Source of the DNA: Streptomyces sp. CB00455
GTDB lineage: Bacteria > Actinomycetota > Actinomycetes > Streptomycetales > Streptomycetaceae
DNA: 64,000 nt
Assembly (NCBI RefSeq): GCF_001905445.1
Contig: NZ_LIVQ01000001.1
Span: 1 to 64,000 of the forward strand
Direction: 5' to 3'
Within the stretch, counting starts at the first letter, position 1, and each line of letters starts with the position of its first letter. Shown here in pieces: positions 44,435-52,992 of this stretch. Under the pieces are notes generated by a model. It was not told where the DNA came from, did not search any database, and worked only from the letters and a program-made list of their open reading frames with translations. Made by a program: the position numbers and the translations under genes.

Positions 44435-45295
44435 TCACGGCGCCGTACGCACCGTGCGCGCGGACCTGCTGGATGCCCTCCCAACCCGACGGACCCCGTA
44501 CCCCAGATACGTCACGACCGGGCTGCCCTCCGGCTCGATCACCATGTCGACCAGTCCCGGCAGTTGCCCGTCCGTCACCGTGCCGCGCCTGCGCCCGCGT
44601 ATCGCGCGCACCAGGTCGCGCACGTCTCGGGGCTTGAACGCCGAGACGTCCTTCGCGGAGAGCCCCGCCCGTTCAAGGGCTTCGGCGAGTTCCGTCGGAC
44701 GGCGCAGACGCCGGGCAGCGTAGCGGCCATGGGGCATGATCCGCGTGCCGGGGAAGGTCTGGAAGGCGCCGAGATAGATGAGGCGGGACACGAGCGTTCG
44801 GTTCACCGTGTCGTAGACGAAGGCTCCACCAGGGCGCAGCACGCGCGCGGCCTCCGCGAGGACCACATCCGGCCGTTCGGTGATTTCGAGGGTGTCAGCG
44901 CAGTACACGAGATCGAAGGAGCTCTCGGGGAGGTCGAGGTTCTCGGCCGGAGCCGTGAGGTAGGTGACGCCCCGTCCGTCGTTCGCATTCGCATTCGCAT
45001 TCGCATTCGCGTCCGCTTCCGCTTCCGCTTCCGCGTCCGAAGCGAGGGTGGTCGCGGCAGTGGACGGATCGGCGGCGACCACCTCGAATCCGAGCCCGGC
45101 GATGCCGCGGGCCAGAAGCCCTCGCCCGCTGCCCACGACGAGAGCCCTACCGGCCGCCGCCGGGAGGTTGGCCTCCCTGATCACGCGGCGCAGGTACTCC
45201 ATGCGTACGGACTGGAAGGTCAGGGCCCGGATGTGGCGGCCGTCGACGACGCCGGCGGCGTCCGAGTCGAGTGCGATGTGCGGGGCGCTGGTCAT
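44435..45295 (-). CDS. SAM-dependent class I methyltransferase with in-frame hexanucleotide repeat
   Basis: A 286-aa enzyme from ATG 45295 (GAGGGAG 7 nt upstream). Motif I is ALVVGSGRGLLARGIAGLG, motif II VVAADPS, motif IV SSFDLVYCADTLEI and motif VI AARVLRPGGAFVYDTVNR, resembling UbiG/COQ3-type O-methyltransferases. Between motifs II and III an Asp/Ala/Glu/Asn run of about 20 residues is encoded by a 6-bp repeat tract, an unusual insertion. The gene is divergent from HxlR with a symmetric operator between them, so it is presumably HxlR-controlled. Confidence 0.83.
   Translation of the reverse strand: MTSAPHIALDSDAAGVVDGRHIRALTFQSVRMEYLRRVIREANLPAAAGRALVVGSGRGLLARGIAGLGFEVVAADPSTAATTLASDAEAEAEADANANANANANDGRGVTYLTAPAENLDLPESSFDLVYCADTLEITERPDVVLAEAARVLRPGGAFVYDTVNRTLVSRLIYLGAFQTFPGTRIMPHGRYAARRLRRPTELAEALERAGLSAKDVSAFKPRDVRDLVRAIRGRRRGTVTDGQLPGLVDMVIEPEGSPVVTYLGYGVRRVGRASSRSARTVRTAP
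44985..45038. repeat. Hexanucleotide repeat tract inside a methyltransferase gene
   Basis: Nine consecutive 6-bp units: GCATTC four times, then GCGTCC, GCTTCC three times, GCGTCC. On the coding (minus) strand these give alternating Asp/Ala-Glu/Ala and Asn/Ala codons; unit gain or loss would keep the frame. Confidence 0.9.
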
Positions 45296-45319
45296 GGCGT
45301 ACTCCCTCGTCGTTCAAGT

Positions 45320-45368
45320 CAAGTTCCCTGAGGAAACCTAGCATTGACGAGTTTCCTCAGGGAACTTG
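45320..45368. promoter_or_regulatory. 18-bp inverted-repeat operator between methyltransferase and HxlR genes
   Basis: Perfect 18-bp arms 45320-45337 and 45351-45368 with a 13-nt centre containing TTGACG. Each arm is itself a near-palindrome (GTTCCCTGAGGAAAC), as expected for two dimer sites. It lies midway in the divergent intergenic region and is the likely HxlR binding site. Confidence 0.85.
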
Positions 45369-45387
45369 TTGGCGCTACGGTGGGGGC

Positions 45388-45897
45388 GTGACCCGCATCC
45401 CCCTCTCCTCCGTTGCGTGCTCGATCGCCCGCGCGACCGACCTGTTCGGCGACGCCTGGACGGCCCTGATCATGCGGGACGTCCTCATCGGCATCAGGCG
45501 ATTCGACGAGCTGGCGGAGGACCTCGGCCTCTCCCGCAAGGTCCTTGCGGCGCGGCTGGCTCGGCTGGTCGAGGAAGGCGTACTTTCGCGCGAGCAGTAT
45601 CAGGCGAGCCCGCCGCGCGAGGAGTACGTGGCCACGGAGAAGGGCCGGGAGCTCTACCCCGTCCTGCTGACGCTCATGGCCTGGGGCGACAAGTGGTACG
45701 CGGCGCCAGCAGGGCCGCCCGCCCGGATCCGCCACGACGCCTGCGGACACCTTGCCAATCCGGTCGTGACCTGCGACACCTGCCGGGATCCACTCACGGT
45801 GGCCGACACGACCCAACTACCCGGCCCCGGCGGACGGACAGGACCGGGAACCCAGCTCCTGGGACCACTGATCGCCGCGCGCGGGCAAGGAACCTGA
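45388..45897 (+). CDS. HxlR-family transcriptional regulator
   Basis: A 169-aa protein, best start GTG 45388. The HxlR winged helix is complete: ACSIARATDLFGDAWTALIM, RDVLIGIRRFDELAEDLGLS, RKVLAARLARLVEEGVLSRE, then TEKGRELYPVLLTLMAWGDK. The C-terminal half has a CGH, VTCDTCRDPL Cys cluster that could bind metal or sense redox state. It is divergent from the SAM methyltransferase, sharing the 18-bp inverted repeat. Confidence 0.87.
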   Translation: MTRIPLSSVACSIARATDLFGDAWTALIMRDVLIGIRRFDELAEDLGLSRKVLAARLARLVEEGVLSREQYQASPPREEYVATEKGRELYPVLLTLMAWGDKWYAAPAGPPARIRHDACGHLANPVVTCDTCRDPLTVADTTQLPGPGGRTGPGTQLLGPLIAARGQGT

Positions 45898-46394
45898 GGC
45901 CACCGGAAGGGATGACCTCGGGGGCGGCGGCGTCGTGGGGCAGAGGGTGGACCAGTCGCAGATTGTCGCCGAACGACACTCGCAACTTGTCGCGGGTAGC
46001 GAAGTCGTCCACGCTGAAGTTGGTCCTGGGCCGCGGCCCGGACGGTCAGGAGACCATCGACCTTGCCCATGAGGACTCGCCGCGCTCTGACACTGCTGAC
46101 GCCAGAGCGCCCAGGTCCGATGTGAGGGATCCACGACCGCGGGGACCATGAGGGCGGCAGCGAAGACGAGGCCGGGGGCGAGCATCCACCCGCTGACAGC
46201 CGTGCCCTGAGCGACCCGTTTCGACGGCCGGGACCTCCGGGGCCGATCGGCGTACCGTTCCCCTGCTCGCGGTGCAGGTCGACCGGGTCTGGCGCAGACC
46301 CCTGCGGCACCACGAGGATGGGGGTGGCATCGGTATGTCATGGACTGGACATTCGCGCATCCTCGCGGTGAAGTAGGAGAAGGGCGACGACATC
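45898..46394. other. No confident gene
   Basis: Minus-strand frames (for example 45817-46012, starting DDFATRDKLRVSFGDNLRLV, and a hydrophobic GWMLAPGLVFAAALMVPAVV piece) hint at decayed coding sequence but show no family. The ribosome binding site of the HAD gene (AGGAGAAGG) is at the right end. Confidence 0.4.
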
Positions 46395-47081
46395 ATGAAC
46401 AGGTTAATCTCCAGGGGTTTGGGCCGGGCGAGCCTCGCGCTCGGTGCGGCCCTGGTGTCGACCGTGCTCTGCACCACCGTGAGTGCGGCGGCGCCCGGGG
46501 GCGTGAGCGGGGTCGCAGGGATGGACTCCCTCGCCCCTGCGGTTGACGCACGCGCCTGCCCCGTCGTGTACTTCGACCTGGGCGAGACCCTCGTGCACAC
46601 CGCTGATGACGGCAGCATCGCCTATCAGTCCGGAGCGGCCGCTTATCTGCGCGCCCTGCGCGAGCGCCACATCAGAGTCGGCCTGATCACCAACGTTCCG
46701 CCCTCCTGGGGGACGACCGATGCCGAGCGCGCCGCCAGGCTGAAGAAGGAAGTCGACGCGACGTGGAAGGGCTCTGTGCCCTTCGCCTGGAAGGACTTCG
46801 GCGACCGGATCCTCACCCCCCGCACCGAGGCGGAGCGCAAACCAGCTCCCGTCCTCTGGCAGCGCGCGAGGGCCGAGTCGGGGCACTGCCGGCTCGTCTT
46901 CCAGGCGGAGACGGCCGAAGAGGTGCAGATCGCCGCTTCACTGGGCTATGTGCCGTACCAGGTCGGACAGCCCCACCGGCCCGCGTTCCTCCCGGTCGGG
47001 CTGGTCCAGCTCCTCGGTCACGGCTCCGAGGTGCAGGGGCCGCCGACACCACCCGGACCGGCTGGCCTGGCCGTCGGATGA
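46395..47081 (+). CDS. Secreted HAD-superfamily hydrolase
   Basis: A 228-aa protein with a Sec signal (SRGLGRASLALGAALVSTVL, cleavage near SAAAP). The HAD motif I reads VVYFDLGETLVH with the nucleophilic Asp near residue 61 (DxGxT rather than DxDGT). VGLITNVP is motif II (T/N), and ERKPAPVLW carries the motif III Lys. The C-terminal acidic block ETAEEVQIAASLGYVPYQVG is less typical. Family members are phosphatases or phosphoglucomutase-like enzymes; a surface phosphatase is likely. Monocistronic. Confidence 0.75.
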   Translation: MNRLISRGLGRASLALGAALVSTVLCTTVSAAAPGGVSGVAGMDSLAPAVDARACPVVYFDLGETLVHTADDGSIAYQSGAAAYLRALRERHIRVGLITNVPPSWGTTDAERAARLKKEVDATWKGSVPFAWKDFGDRILTPRTEAERKPAPVLWQRARAESGHCRLVFQAETAEEVQIAASLGYVPYQVGQPHRPAFLPVGLVQLLGHGSEVQGPPTPPGPAGLAVG

Positions 47082-47402
47082 GGCCGCCACCAGATCCGGC
47101 CTGGCCTCGAAGCCGTTGCACACCAAGCCTTTTCAAACTGGGCTTCGGCCCTGTGGCGCAGTCCGCGCTGACCCGCGTGGACCAGGCAGGAGCGTCGCCC
47201 CATCGCCCCATCAGTGAGTGAGCTGACAAGGCTCACTGCTGCTTGGGCCCTGGTGGCGCCGGCGACGCTCCACGACCACATGCGGTCCACGTCGACACGG
47301 ACATGGACCGCACGGCCGGGTCTCCTTCCCGCGCTCATGCGTATCCGACGAGGGAAGTCGTCAGACTGCGCACGGAGGGTGCCCGGCCCTCATGGGGTCG
47401 GG
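47082..47402. other. No recognisable gene
   Basis: GC-rich sequence between convergent genes, with no recognisable coding frame or repeat. Confidence 0.5.
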
Positions 47403-48326
47403 TCAGCGGACGCCGGCCGTCTGCCGTCGGCGCGCGTACACCACCGCACCGCCGATCGCCGCCAGGGCTGCGGCCGCGGTGAGGGAGATCGGCTGCCAGG
47501 ACGCCTCGACCGCCGGTGTCCCGGACGCGGCGGCTGCCTGTTCCGGCTGTTCCTCCACGAGGCCGGCGTACCCACCCGCCAGGCCCTTGCGATCGTATGC
47601 CGAGCCGGGCATCTTGTCGCCGTAGCGGGCGGTGACCAGCTTCTGGTAGGCGGCGAGGGTGACGCCGCGTTTTGCGCCGAGACCGGTGGTCGCCTCCTCG
47701 TTGAGCGGCTCGACCATGCCGTCGGCGGTGAGCCGGTACCAGGCGTGGATCTGCGGCTCGGTGAAGGTGCGGGCCTGTGCAGTGCCGCGCTCGGCGAAGC
47801 CGACCTCGGCGTCCCCGTCACGGATGCCGGCCAGCTGCCAGCCTTCGGCACCGACGCTCTGCGGGCCGGTTCCTGTCGGAGCGGCGTTCCCCTTGGGTGC
47901 GAGCAGTACGGCGGCGTGCTTGCCGTCGGTGGCATTCACCCGGGAGGTCAGGTAGGCGAGCCGGAGCGCGGTCTGCGGGGTCGCCTGGGTCTTGCCGGTC
48001 ACGAACTCGGGGCTGATCTCGAACATCGGCACCGGGTCCTTGAGGTCGAAGCCGGGCGGCGCGGCGACCGCGGCGGGTGCGTTCCCGGAGGTGCCGCCGT
48101 CCGCGGCGGGGGCCGTACCGTGCTGTCGGGCCGACATCAGGAAACGGGAGACGGTGTCGCGGAGTTGGTCGCTGCGGATGGCCTGCTGGGCGGACTGGTA
48201 ACCCGCGATGTCGTCGCCTTGCGCGGCCTGTGCGGGAGCGATTGCGCTCAGGGCGGCGGCGAGTGCAGTCGTGGCGAGGACGGCGGTCCGCACTGCCACG
48301 TGCTGGGGGTGTCGCGTGGTCTGCAT
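47403..48326 (-). CDS. Secreted protein with C-terminal membrane anchor
   Basis: A 307-aa product from ATG 48326 (GAGGAGC 9 nt upstream). Signal peptide HVAVRTAVLATTALAAALSA, cleavage near AQAAQG; a mature domain with beta/alpha mix (LKDPVPMFEISPEFVTGK, AEGWQLAGIRDGDAEVGFAE, QIHAWYRLTADGMVEPLN); and a C-terminal hydrophobic segment PISLTAAAALAAIGGAVVYA followed by RRRQT. This sorting-signal-like end lacks an LPxTG. It lies 14 nt after the papain-like protease gene and probably works with it at the surface. Confidence 0.7.
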   Translation of the reverse strand: MQTTRHPQHVAVRTAVLATTALAAALSAIAPAQAAQGDDIAGYQSAQQAIRSDQLRDTVSRFLMSARQHGTAPAADGGTSGNAPAAVAAPPGFDLKDPVPMFEISPEFVTGKTQATPQTALRLAYLTSRVNATDGKHAAVLLAPKGNAAPTGTGPQSVGAEGWQLAGIRDGDAEVGFAERGTAQARTFTEPQIHAWYRLTADGMVEPLNEEATTGLGAKRGVTLAAYQKLVTARYGDKMPGSAYDRKGLAGGYAGLVEEQPEQAAAASGTPAVEASWQPISLTAAAALAAIGGAVVYARRRQTAGVR

Positions 48327-48340
48327 GGTCGGTCTGCTCC

Positions 48341-49207
48341 TCAGCCCTGGATGCCGATGCGGGAGTGGGTCCACTGGAACGAGTTGTTGTTCACGTAAGT
48401 GGCGTGGTCCCACCAGGTGTAGGTCTGGGTGGTCTGCCACGGGTCGCCGACCGCGATCATGTTGGTGGCGCTGTCGTAGCCGTAGATGACGTTCATATGG
48501 CCGCCGCCGGTGCGCCAGCCGAACCGGACGGCGAACGGCCGGCCTGCGGCGATCTCGGCGGCGGACTCGCCGACCGAGGCGTTGCGGTACAGACTGCGGC
48601 CACTGTCCCTCAGCCCCAGCCTGGCCAGGCCGTTCGCCATGTCCTCCAGCGTCGCGGGCTGGTTGTTGCAGTCCACCCATGTTCCCTGGGCGGCGAGCCG
48701 GCAGAACTGTTCCTGGCTGACGGAGCGGCCCCAGTGCTTGGCGATGGTCACGCCGGAGGCGTCCCAGCACCACTGGGTCCTGACCTGCTTCTGCATGTCG
48801 ATCTTGAGCGTCTTCGCGGTCGTGGGAGGAGGGGTGGGGGTGGGTTTCGGGTTCGGGCCCGCACCGCAGACCGGCAGGGCCGTGGTGTTCTCGTTGATGA
48901 AGGCGTCAGCGATGTAGTACGAGCCGGTGTAGATCCACCGCGGGTTGTTCTCCACGGTGTCGCCGGTGGTCCGGCAGGACATCTGGATCCTGTCGCCTAC
49001 CTTCGATGAGCCGTTAATCTGGGCCGAGAGGGACGGCTTGGCCCGGTGGTTGACGGTCTTGTAGTTGCCCTGCCCGCCGATGACCGTCCCGCGGACCACA
49101 TCGGCCTGGGCGAGCGCACCGAAGCCGAACAGCAGACCGCCGGAGAGTGCGGCGGTGATCGCGGCTATCAGCGCTTTCTTGGGGCGGGACGCGCGACGTT
49201 TGTGCAT
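48341..49207 (-). CDS. Secreted papain-like cysteine protease (C39/C70-like fold)
   Basis: A 288-aa exported protein; ATG 49207 or 49210, with AAGGAG just upstream. Signal segment KALIAAITAALSGGLLFGFG. An SH3-like N-terminal region (residues about 35-110) precedes a proline linker (PKPTPTPPPT) and a papain-like domain with the catalytic Cys in VRTQWCWDASGVTIAKHWG (near 146), His in GGHMNVIYGYDSA and Asp in VAVGDPWQ. Such enzymes cleave peptides or are used in peptide export or toxin maturation. It is co-transcribed with the anchored protein downstream. Confidence 0.8.
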   Translation of the reverse strand: MHKRRASRPKKALIAAITAALSGGLLFGFGALAQADVVRGTVIGGQGNYKTVNHRAKPSLSAQINGSSKVGDRIQMSCRTTGDTVENNPRWIYTGSYYIADAFINENTTALPVCGAGPNPKPTPTPPPTTAKTLKIDMQKQVRTQWCWDASGVTIAKHWGRSVSQEQFCRLAAQGTWVDCNNQPATLEDMANGLARLGLRDSGRSLYRNASVGESAAEIAAGRPFAVRFGWRTGGGHMNVIYGYDSATNMIAVGDPWQTTQTYTWWDHATYVNNNSFQWTHSRIGIQG

Positions 49208-49406
49208 CATGCTCCTTGATCTGAGACATACGGGAACTTGCCTGCCCGGCAGCCCGGTCGTCCGGTCTGCACGGCAGATGTCGAAGGGCGCCTGGCTCGG
49301 CGGCGGCGCGTCGTGAGATGACGGACGGTCGGCCAGTCGGCGCTGAACGGAACGGCGCAGGAAGATCACGGCCGTCACGATGTCTGGGGCTCACACGACG
49401 CGCTGG

Positions 49407-49796
49407 TCACGGACCGCTCCACCCGTCGCCCCGCGGCTGCCTGCAGGCTCGGGCCCGGCGGACCAGCAGCAGCCCGCAGGCGGCCCCGGTCAGGGCGGCC
49501 GTGGTCAAGGCCGTCGTCGTAGTCCGGGAGAAGGTGCTCCCGTCGCCGCCCGGGGCGGGCTGTGCGGGTGCGGTGGCCGAGGGCACGGCTGTGGCCGAAG
49601 GGCTCGCAGGAGCAGGAACGGGAGCGGTGGGCGCGGCGGAAGTGCTGGGGGGTGCCTGGTCGGCGACGGGTACGGAGACCTCGCGTTCGGCGTGTCCGCG
49701 GGAGGGGAACCCAAGGCCAGGGCCTGGGCGAGGAGGAGGAACAGGATTCCGACGCCGGTACGTGTTGGAGGGCTGTGCGCTGTGCCGTGTTCGCAT
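49407..49796 (-). CDS. Pro/Ala-rich protein with C-terminal anchor, probable frameshift in signal peptide
   Basis: The annotated 129-aa frame has a Pro/Ser/Ala-rich stalk (ADQAPPSTSAAPTAPVPAPA) and a C-terminal transmembrane segment (TTALTTAALTGAACGLLLVR) followed by Arg residues, similar to the anchor of the 47.4 kb protein. The first 40 codons in this frame are Arg/Pro-rich, but the next frame reads TGVGILFLLLAQALALGSPP, a convincing signal peptide. Two compensating indels between about 49690 and 49765 would restore it, so the gene is either mutated or mis-sequenced. Confidence 0.5.
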   Translation of the reverse strand: MRTRHSAQPSNTYRRRNPVPPPRPGPGLGFPSRGHAEREVSVPVADQAPPSTSAAPTAPVPAPASPSATAVPSATAPAQPAPGGDGSTFSRTTTTALTTAALTGAACGLLLVRRARACRQPRGDGWSGP

Positions 49797-49937
49797 CGTT
49801 TGGTGCTCCTGGTGCGGTGGGGATGCGAAGGGGCGCCACTGCTGCTGTGCGGTGGAGGGCTGGTGCGGTGAGGGAGCCGGCGGACGGCCGCATGGGGAAG
49901 GTGGCCGTCCGCCGGCGGTTGATCAGACGGACGAAGG

Positions 49938-50636
49938 TCAGACGACCTTCTGTACCGCCCAGACCTGCGTTGCGCGCCCGTCGGCGCGCTTGAAGTCGCG
50001 CAGCCATTCGCCGTAGTACGGGTGGCCGCTCACGATGAGGGCGTATCGGAGACCTTGTACTCCGTGCCGGGCAGGAGGTCGTGGACGTTCAGCGTCTGGG
50101 ACTGGACCCAGGTGAGGTGTCTGCCGTTGCGTAGCACCTGGTACCAGGCGGCGCCGTCGACCCTGGGCCGGCTGGCCACCGCGGAGTGAAACCGGATCTG
50201 GCCGACGGTGACGACTGGGCCAGGGGGCGGCGTCGGCCCTGATGTCGACGCCCTTCGGCGGGGAGTCGGGACCGTGGCTGCACAGCCCGGCTTCCGTACG
50301 GTGGACGCCAACGCACTTGTCGCCCTTCGACGCGGCGTTGAGGCCGTTGAGGCCGTTGAGGCCGTTGCAGACCATGCCGCGTGTCGCGTCGTGGGCGGGC
50401 GCGTCCGCGCTGGGCGCAGGCTCAGCGTCACGGCCCGGCGCAGCGGCCGGTGTGAGGACGTCTGCGGCTGCGTCGGCCTGAGCGGCGCTCCCCGGTTGGG
50501 CGTTGTCGCCCAACCCGAAGTAGGCGATGCCCCCATCTGACACCGCGGCTGACGCCTTGTCGGTGGTGAGGAGCGCCAACAGGCGCGGTCTGCGGCGGCG
50601 TTCACGTTCCCTTCGACGGTAGCCCGTCATGCGCAC
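49938..50636 (-). pseudogene. Secreted protein with repeat-rich N-terminus, broken by two frameshifts
   Basis: The first frame has ASAAVSDGGIAYFGLGDN, NGLNGLNGLN (9-bp repeats) and GDKCVGVHRTEAGLCSHGPD, then SPPKGVDIRADAAP, a block shared by a Streptomyces exported family. Near 50215 a run of C residues shifts the frame; the other frame carries GPVVTVGQIRFHSAVASRP, VDGAAWYQVLRNGRHLTWVQ, NVHDLLPGTEYKVS until about 50050, where the first frame resumes (SGHPYYGEWLRDF, WAVQKVV). Two compensating indels suggest decay or sequencing error. Confidence 0.55.
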
Positions 50637-51039
50637 CTCAAATTCTCGGCCGGAGGAGTGGGTGCACGGAAGCCTGCCAGACGGGTGCGGTGGAGAATTC
50701 GGACAAACGGGAATGGGCTTCGAGATATCCGACCGTTACCGTGACGGGCGTATCTGATGATCAATCAACTAGCTGGAAAAATAGGCCAGTTACGCATGTA
50801 GAGACGAAAAGGTCCAGGCCATTTCCAGGATGTCGTTATGCAATCGAGATAATCTCGTAGACTTACTGACGGAAATTCAGTCAGTGATTCACCTAATTAC
50901 TACCGCCCGAATTCCCCCTGTCACGAGCGGTAAGAATTCCCCCGCTCCCGCCTGAGAGCTCGTAACACGAGCTTGCTGAAGTGCGCTGTAACCGGTGCGC
51001 CGATTCGGCCGCCAGTGAGGGGGCGGGTGCTCGACCGTG
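50637..51039. other. AT-rich intergenic region
   Basis: About 400 bp, of which 50740-50935 is conspicuously AT-rich for this genome (for example GGAAAAATAGG, CAATCGAGATAATCTCG). It includes ACTGAC/GTCAGT arms around 50870, a GAGAT-A-ATCTC palindrome and an AGCTCGT-AAC-ACGAGCT hairpin near 50952-50975. No coding frame; possibly a promoter or an insertion scar. Confidence 0.55.
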
Positions 51040-51240
51040 GAACGTGGACGCTGAGGTGTGGTCGTTGATCGAGCCGTTGTTGCAGCAATGACCGGAGCGC
51101 TCGCCCGGGAGCCGAGGCTCGGCTCAGGTCGGACTGCTGGCGGTGTCTGGACCGGTGGCAGAAGCCAGGAGTCTCGACCGGCTGTACCGGATCGTGCTCG
51201 CGGAGCTGAACGCGGCGGGTGCACTCGACTGGTAACGGGC
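51040..51240 (+). pseudogene. IS5-like transposase N-terminal fragment
   Basis: Reads VWSLIEPLLQQ, then PERSPGS in the same line of descent, and LDRLYRIVLAELNAAGALDW followed by a stop where WSRACVDGSH would continue. These are the N-terminal blocks of IS5-type transposases. Confidence 0.6.
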
Positions 51241-51289
51241 GGGCGTAGACGGTTCCGTACCCGCGGGAAAGATGGGATCTGAGAGGCCG

Positions 51290-51590
51290 TAGTCGGGCGC
51301 GGCTGCGGCGCCCGGGTCGGTGTCCCGCGTGCGAGACAGGCCGGGACCGGCGGCGGCGGCGCCGTCGATCGCGGCCAGGGCGCGGGCGACATGGAGCAGC
51401 CGGTACGCCTGGGCGCGGCTGATGCCGAACTCCGCGTCGCAGTAAGACTCCCAGCTCCTGTACCCGAGGGGGAAGCCAGACGTGGGCGGAGTGGGCGTCA
51501 CGGACCCGGGCGGCGAGCACCGCGACGGAGCGCCGGACGTCGTCCACCGCCGCGCGCCGCCCTGCCGTCACCTCCCGGGCCTGCTCCGTG
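51290..51590 (-). pseudogene. Conserved Streptomyces protein of unknown function, frameshifted
   Basis: The minus strand reads EVTAGRRAAVDDVRRSVAVL, AARVRDAHSAHVWL in one frame and LGYRSWESYCDAEFGISRAQ, AYRLLHVARALAAIDGA in the next, then SRTRDTDPGAAAAPDYGLS. This order matches a widespread Streptomyces protein with a possible DNA-binding helical domain. It breaks near 51480 and ends where the IS5 scrap begins. Confidence 0.55.
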
Positions 51591-51759
51591 GTGAGCGGTG
51601 GCCGCGCCGGTTCGACGCCGTCGTCCTGATCCCGTTCGCGGGTGCCCCTGACTCCATCTCCTCCGGGCCGGCGGGCCGGGCCAAGGCGTACGGGAGCACG
51701 GCCTGCGAGCTCCGCCTCACAGGCTCACACCCTCACAGCTCCGGCGCCGTGATCACCCC

Positions 51760-51910
51760 AACATCCGGACCGTCGACTCCCGCGGGACCCTCCTGGCCTT
51801 CGGCGGAGCCCAAGTGGACACCCTCGGCGACTGGGACGGCGACGGCTGCAACGACCTCCTCTCGCTCCAGAAGGGCGCTCGCGGCTACTGCAGCGGGCCC
51901 GCCCACGCAC
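51760..51910 (+). pseudogene. FG-GAP/VCBS repeat fragment
   Basis: A plus-strand frame reads GTLLAFGGAQVDTLGDWDGD, GCNDLLSLQKGARGYC; DWDGDGCNDLL is the calcium-binding turn of FG-GAP/VCBS beta-propeller repeats found in secreted Streptomyces proteins. Only one repeat remains, with no signal peptide. Confidence 0.5.
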
Positions 51911-51938
51911 CTGCCTTCGCCCAAGTGGCGTTGCTCGC

Positions 51939-52223
51939 TCAGGCGCCGACAGTGGTGACGCCGAACATCAGCGTTCGACGGCTGACGTCGTAGTGCACGA
52001 TCGGCGTGCTGCGCAGGAGGACTTGGAGGACGTCGGCGTCATCGGCGTCGACGGTCAGCACCTCTTCCCAGGCGCCTTCGTCGAGTACGAGTTGCAGGGT
52101 GAGGGTTCCCCGGGCCGCGGGTTCACCGGCGACCCAGCTGAACTGGTAGTGGCTGAGTTGGCGAACCTTGATGCTGTCGTCCGTGACGGGTTGCGTCACC
52201 TTGGTCGTGGCAGCTCTGGGCAT
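51939..52223 (-). CDS. Hypothetical beta-rich small protein (94 aa)
   Basis: ATG 52223 with GAGGAGA upstream. The 94-aa soluble product alternates strands (QLSHYQFSWVAGEPAARGTL, TLQLVLDEGAWEEVLTVDAD, STPIVHYDVSRRTLMFGVTT). No recognised family; possibly a small regulatory or binding protein. Confidence 0.6.
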   Translation of the reverse strand: MPRAATTKVTQPVTDDSIKVRQLSHYQFSWVAGEPAARGTLTLQLVLDEGAWEEVLTVDADDADVLQVLLRSTPIVHYDVSRRTLMFGVTTVGA

Positions 52224-52362
52224 GGCGTCTCTCCTCGCGTGAATGGCGTCGGGTGCGGGCAGCGGACTGGGCATCCGGCGGCCAGGTGAAAGCCGGCAGC
52301 CGGCATACGGTTCGGGACAGCGAAGGGGCATGCCGACGCTTCCCCGAACCCTGCGGGAGGGT

Positions 52363-52992
52363 TCAGCGGCGGCCCGTCACCGGGCCGTGGTGGCAGGCAC
52401 CGCGTACGGCAGCCATTCCTTTCCCGCCGGCCATGGCCAGGGGCGAGGTGACACGGCGCAGCATCCCCGCCTGCTGCTGCTCAGGGCGCTGCTGTTCTCC
52501 GTGCAGGGCGTTGAGTACCAGCATTCCGGCCGTCAGAGCCGGTACGACCCACTGCAGGATCGCGAGGTGGTGCTGCGCCTGCTCGAGCTGCGCGGGATGT
52601 CCTTGGGCCGCGGCTTGTTCCTCGGAGTCCGGGGACGAGGCGAGTTCCACCCTTTTGCCGAGCACGCGGCTGTAGGCGGTGGCGGCCAGCGCGGCACCGG
52701 TGAGGACCGTCTTGGCGATGGTCGAGGCGGCTACGCCGCTTTGGTAGGCCACCCTGGCACTGTTGGCGCCCAGGAGCCCGGCGCCGCCCACCAGGTGCGC
52801 GCCGATCGCAGCCGCGTTCACCGGGGTCCAGGCAGCCCAGCCGGCGCTGGCGATGCGCGAGGCGAGAACGGGCTCCGTCACCGCTTTGCCTGTGGCCCTG
52901 TTCAAGGCGACCGCTCCCATCAGAGAGCCCCCGAACCAAGCCGCCAAGCCGATGTCGTGCAGACTGCGCATAACCGTGTTTCGTTCGGACAT
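52363..52992 (-). CDS. Membrane protein of unknown function
   Basis: A 209-aa protein from ATG 52992 (AAGGAG 4 nt upstream). Hydrophobic segments near residues 12-32 (SLHDIGLAAWFGGSLMGAVA), 60-80 (AAIGAHLVGGAGLLGANSA), 88-108 and 140-160 (LAILQWVVPALTAGMLVLNA) suggest four helices, with a cytoplasmic basic tail. No conserved motif recognised. Confidence 0.6.
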   Translation of the reverse strand: MSERNTVMRSLHDIGLAAWFGGSLMGAVALNRATGKAVTEPVLASRIASAGWAAWTPVNAAAIGAHLVGGAGLLGANSARVAYQSGVAASTIAKTVLTGAALAATAYSRVLGKRVELASSPDSEEQAAAQGHPAQLEQAQHHLAILQWVVPALTAGMLVLNALHGEQQRPEQQQAGMLRRVTSPLAMAGGKGMAAVRGACHHGPVTGRR

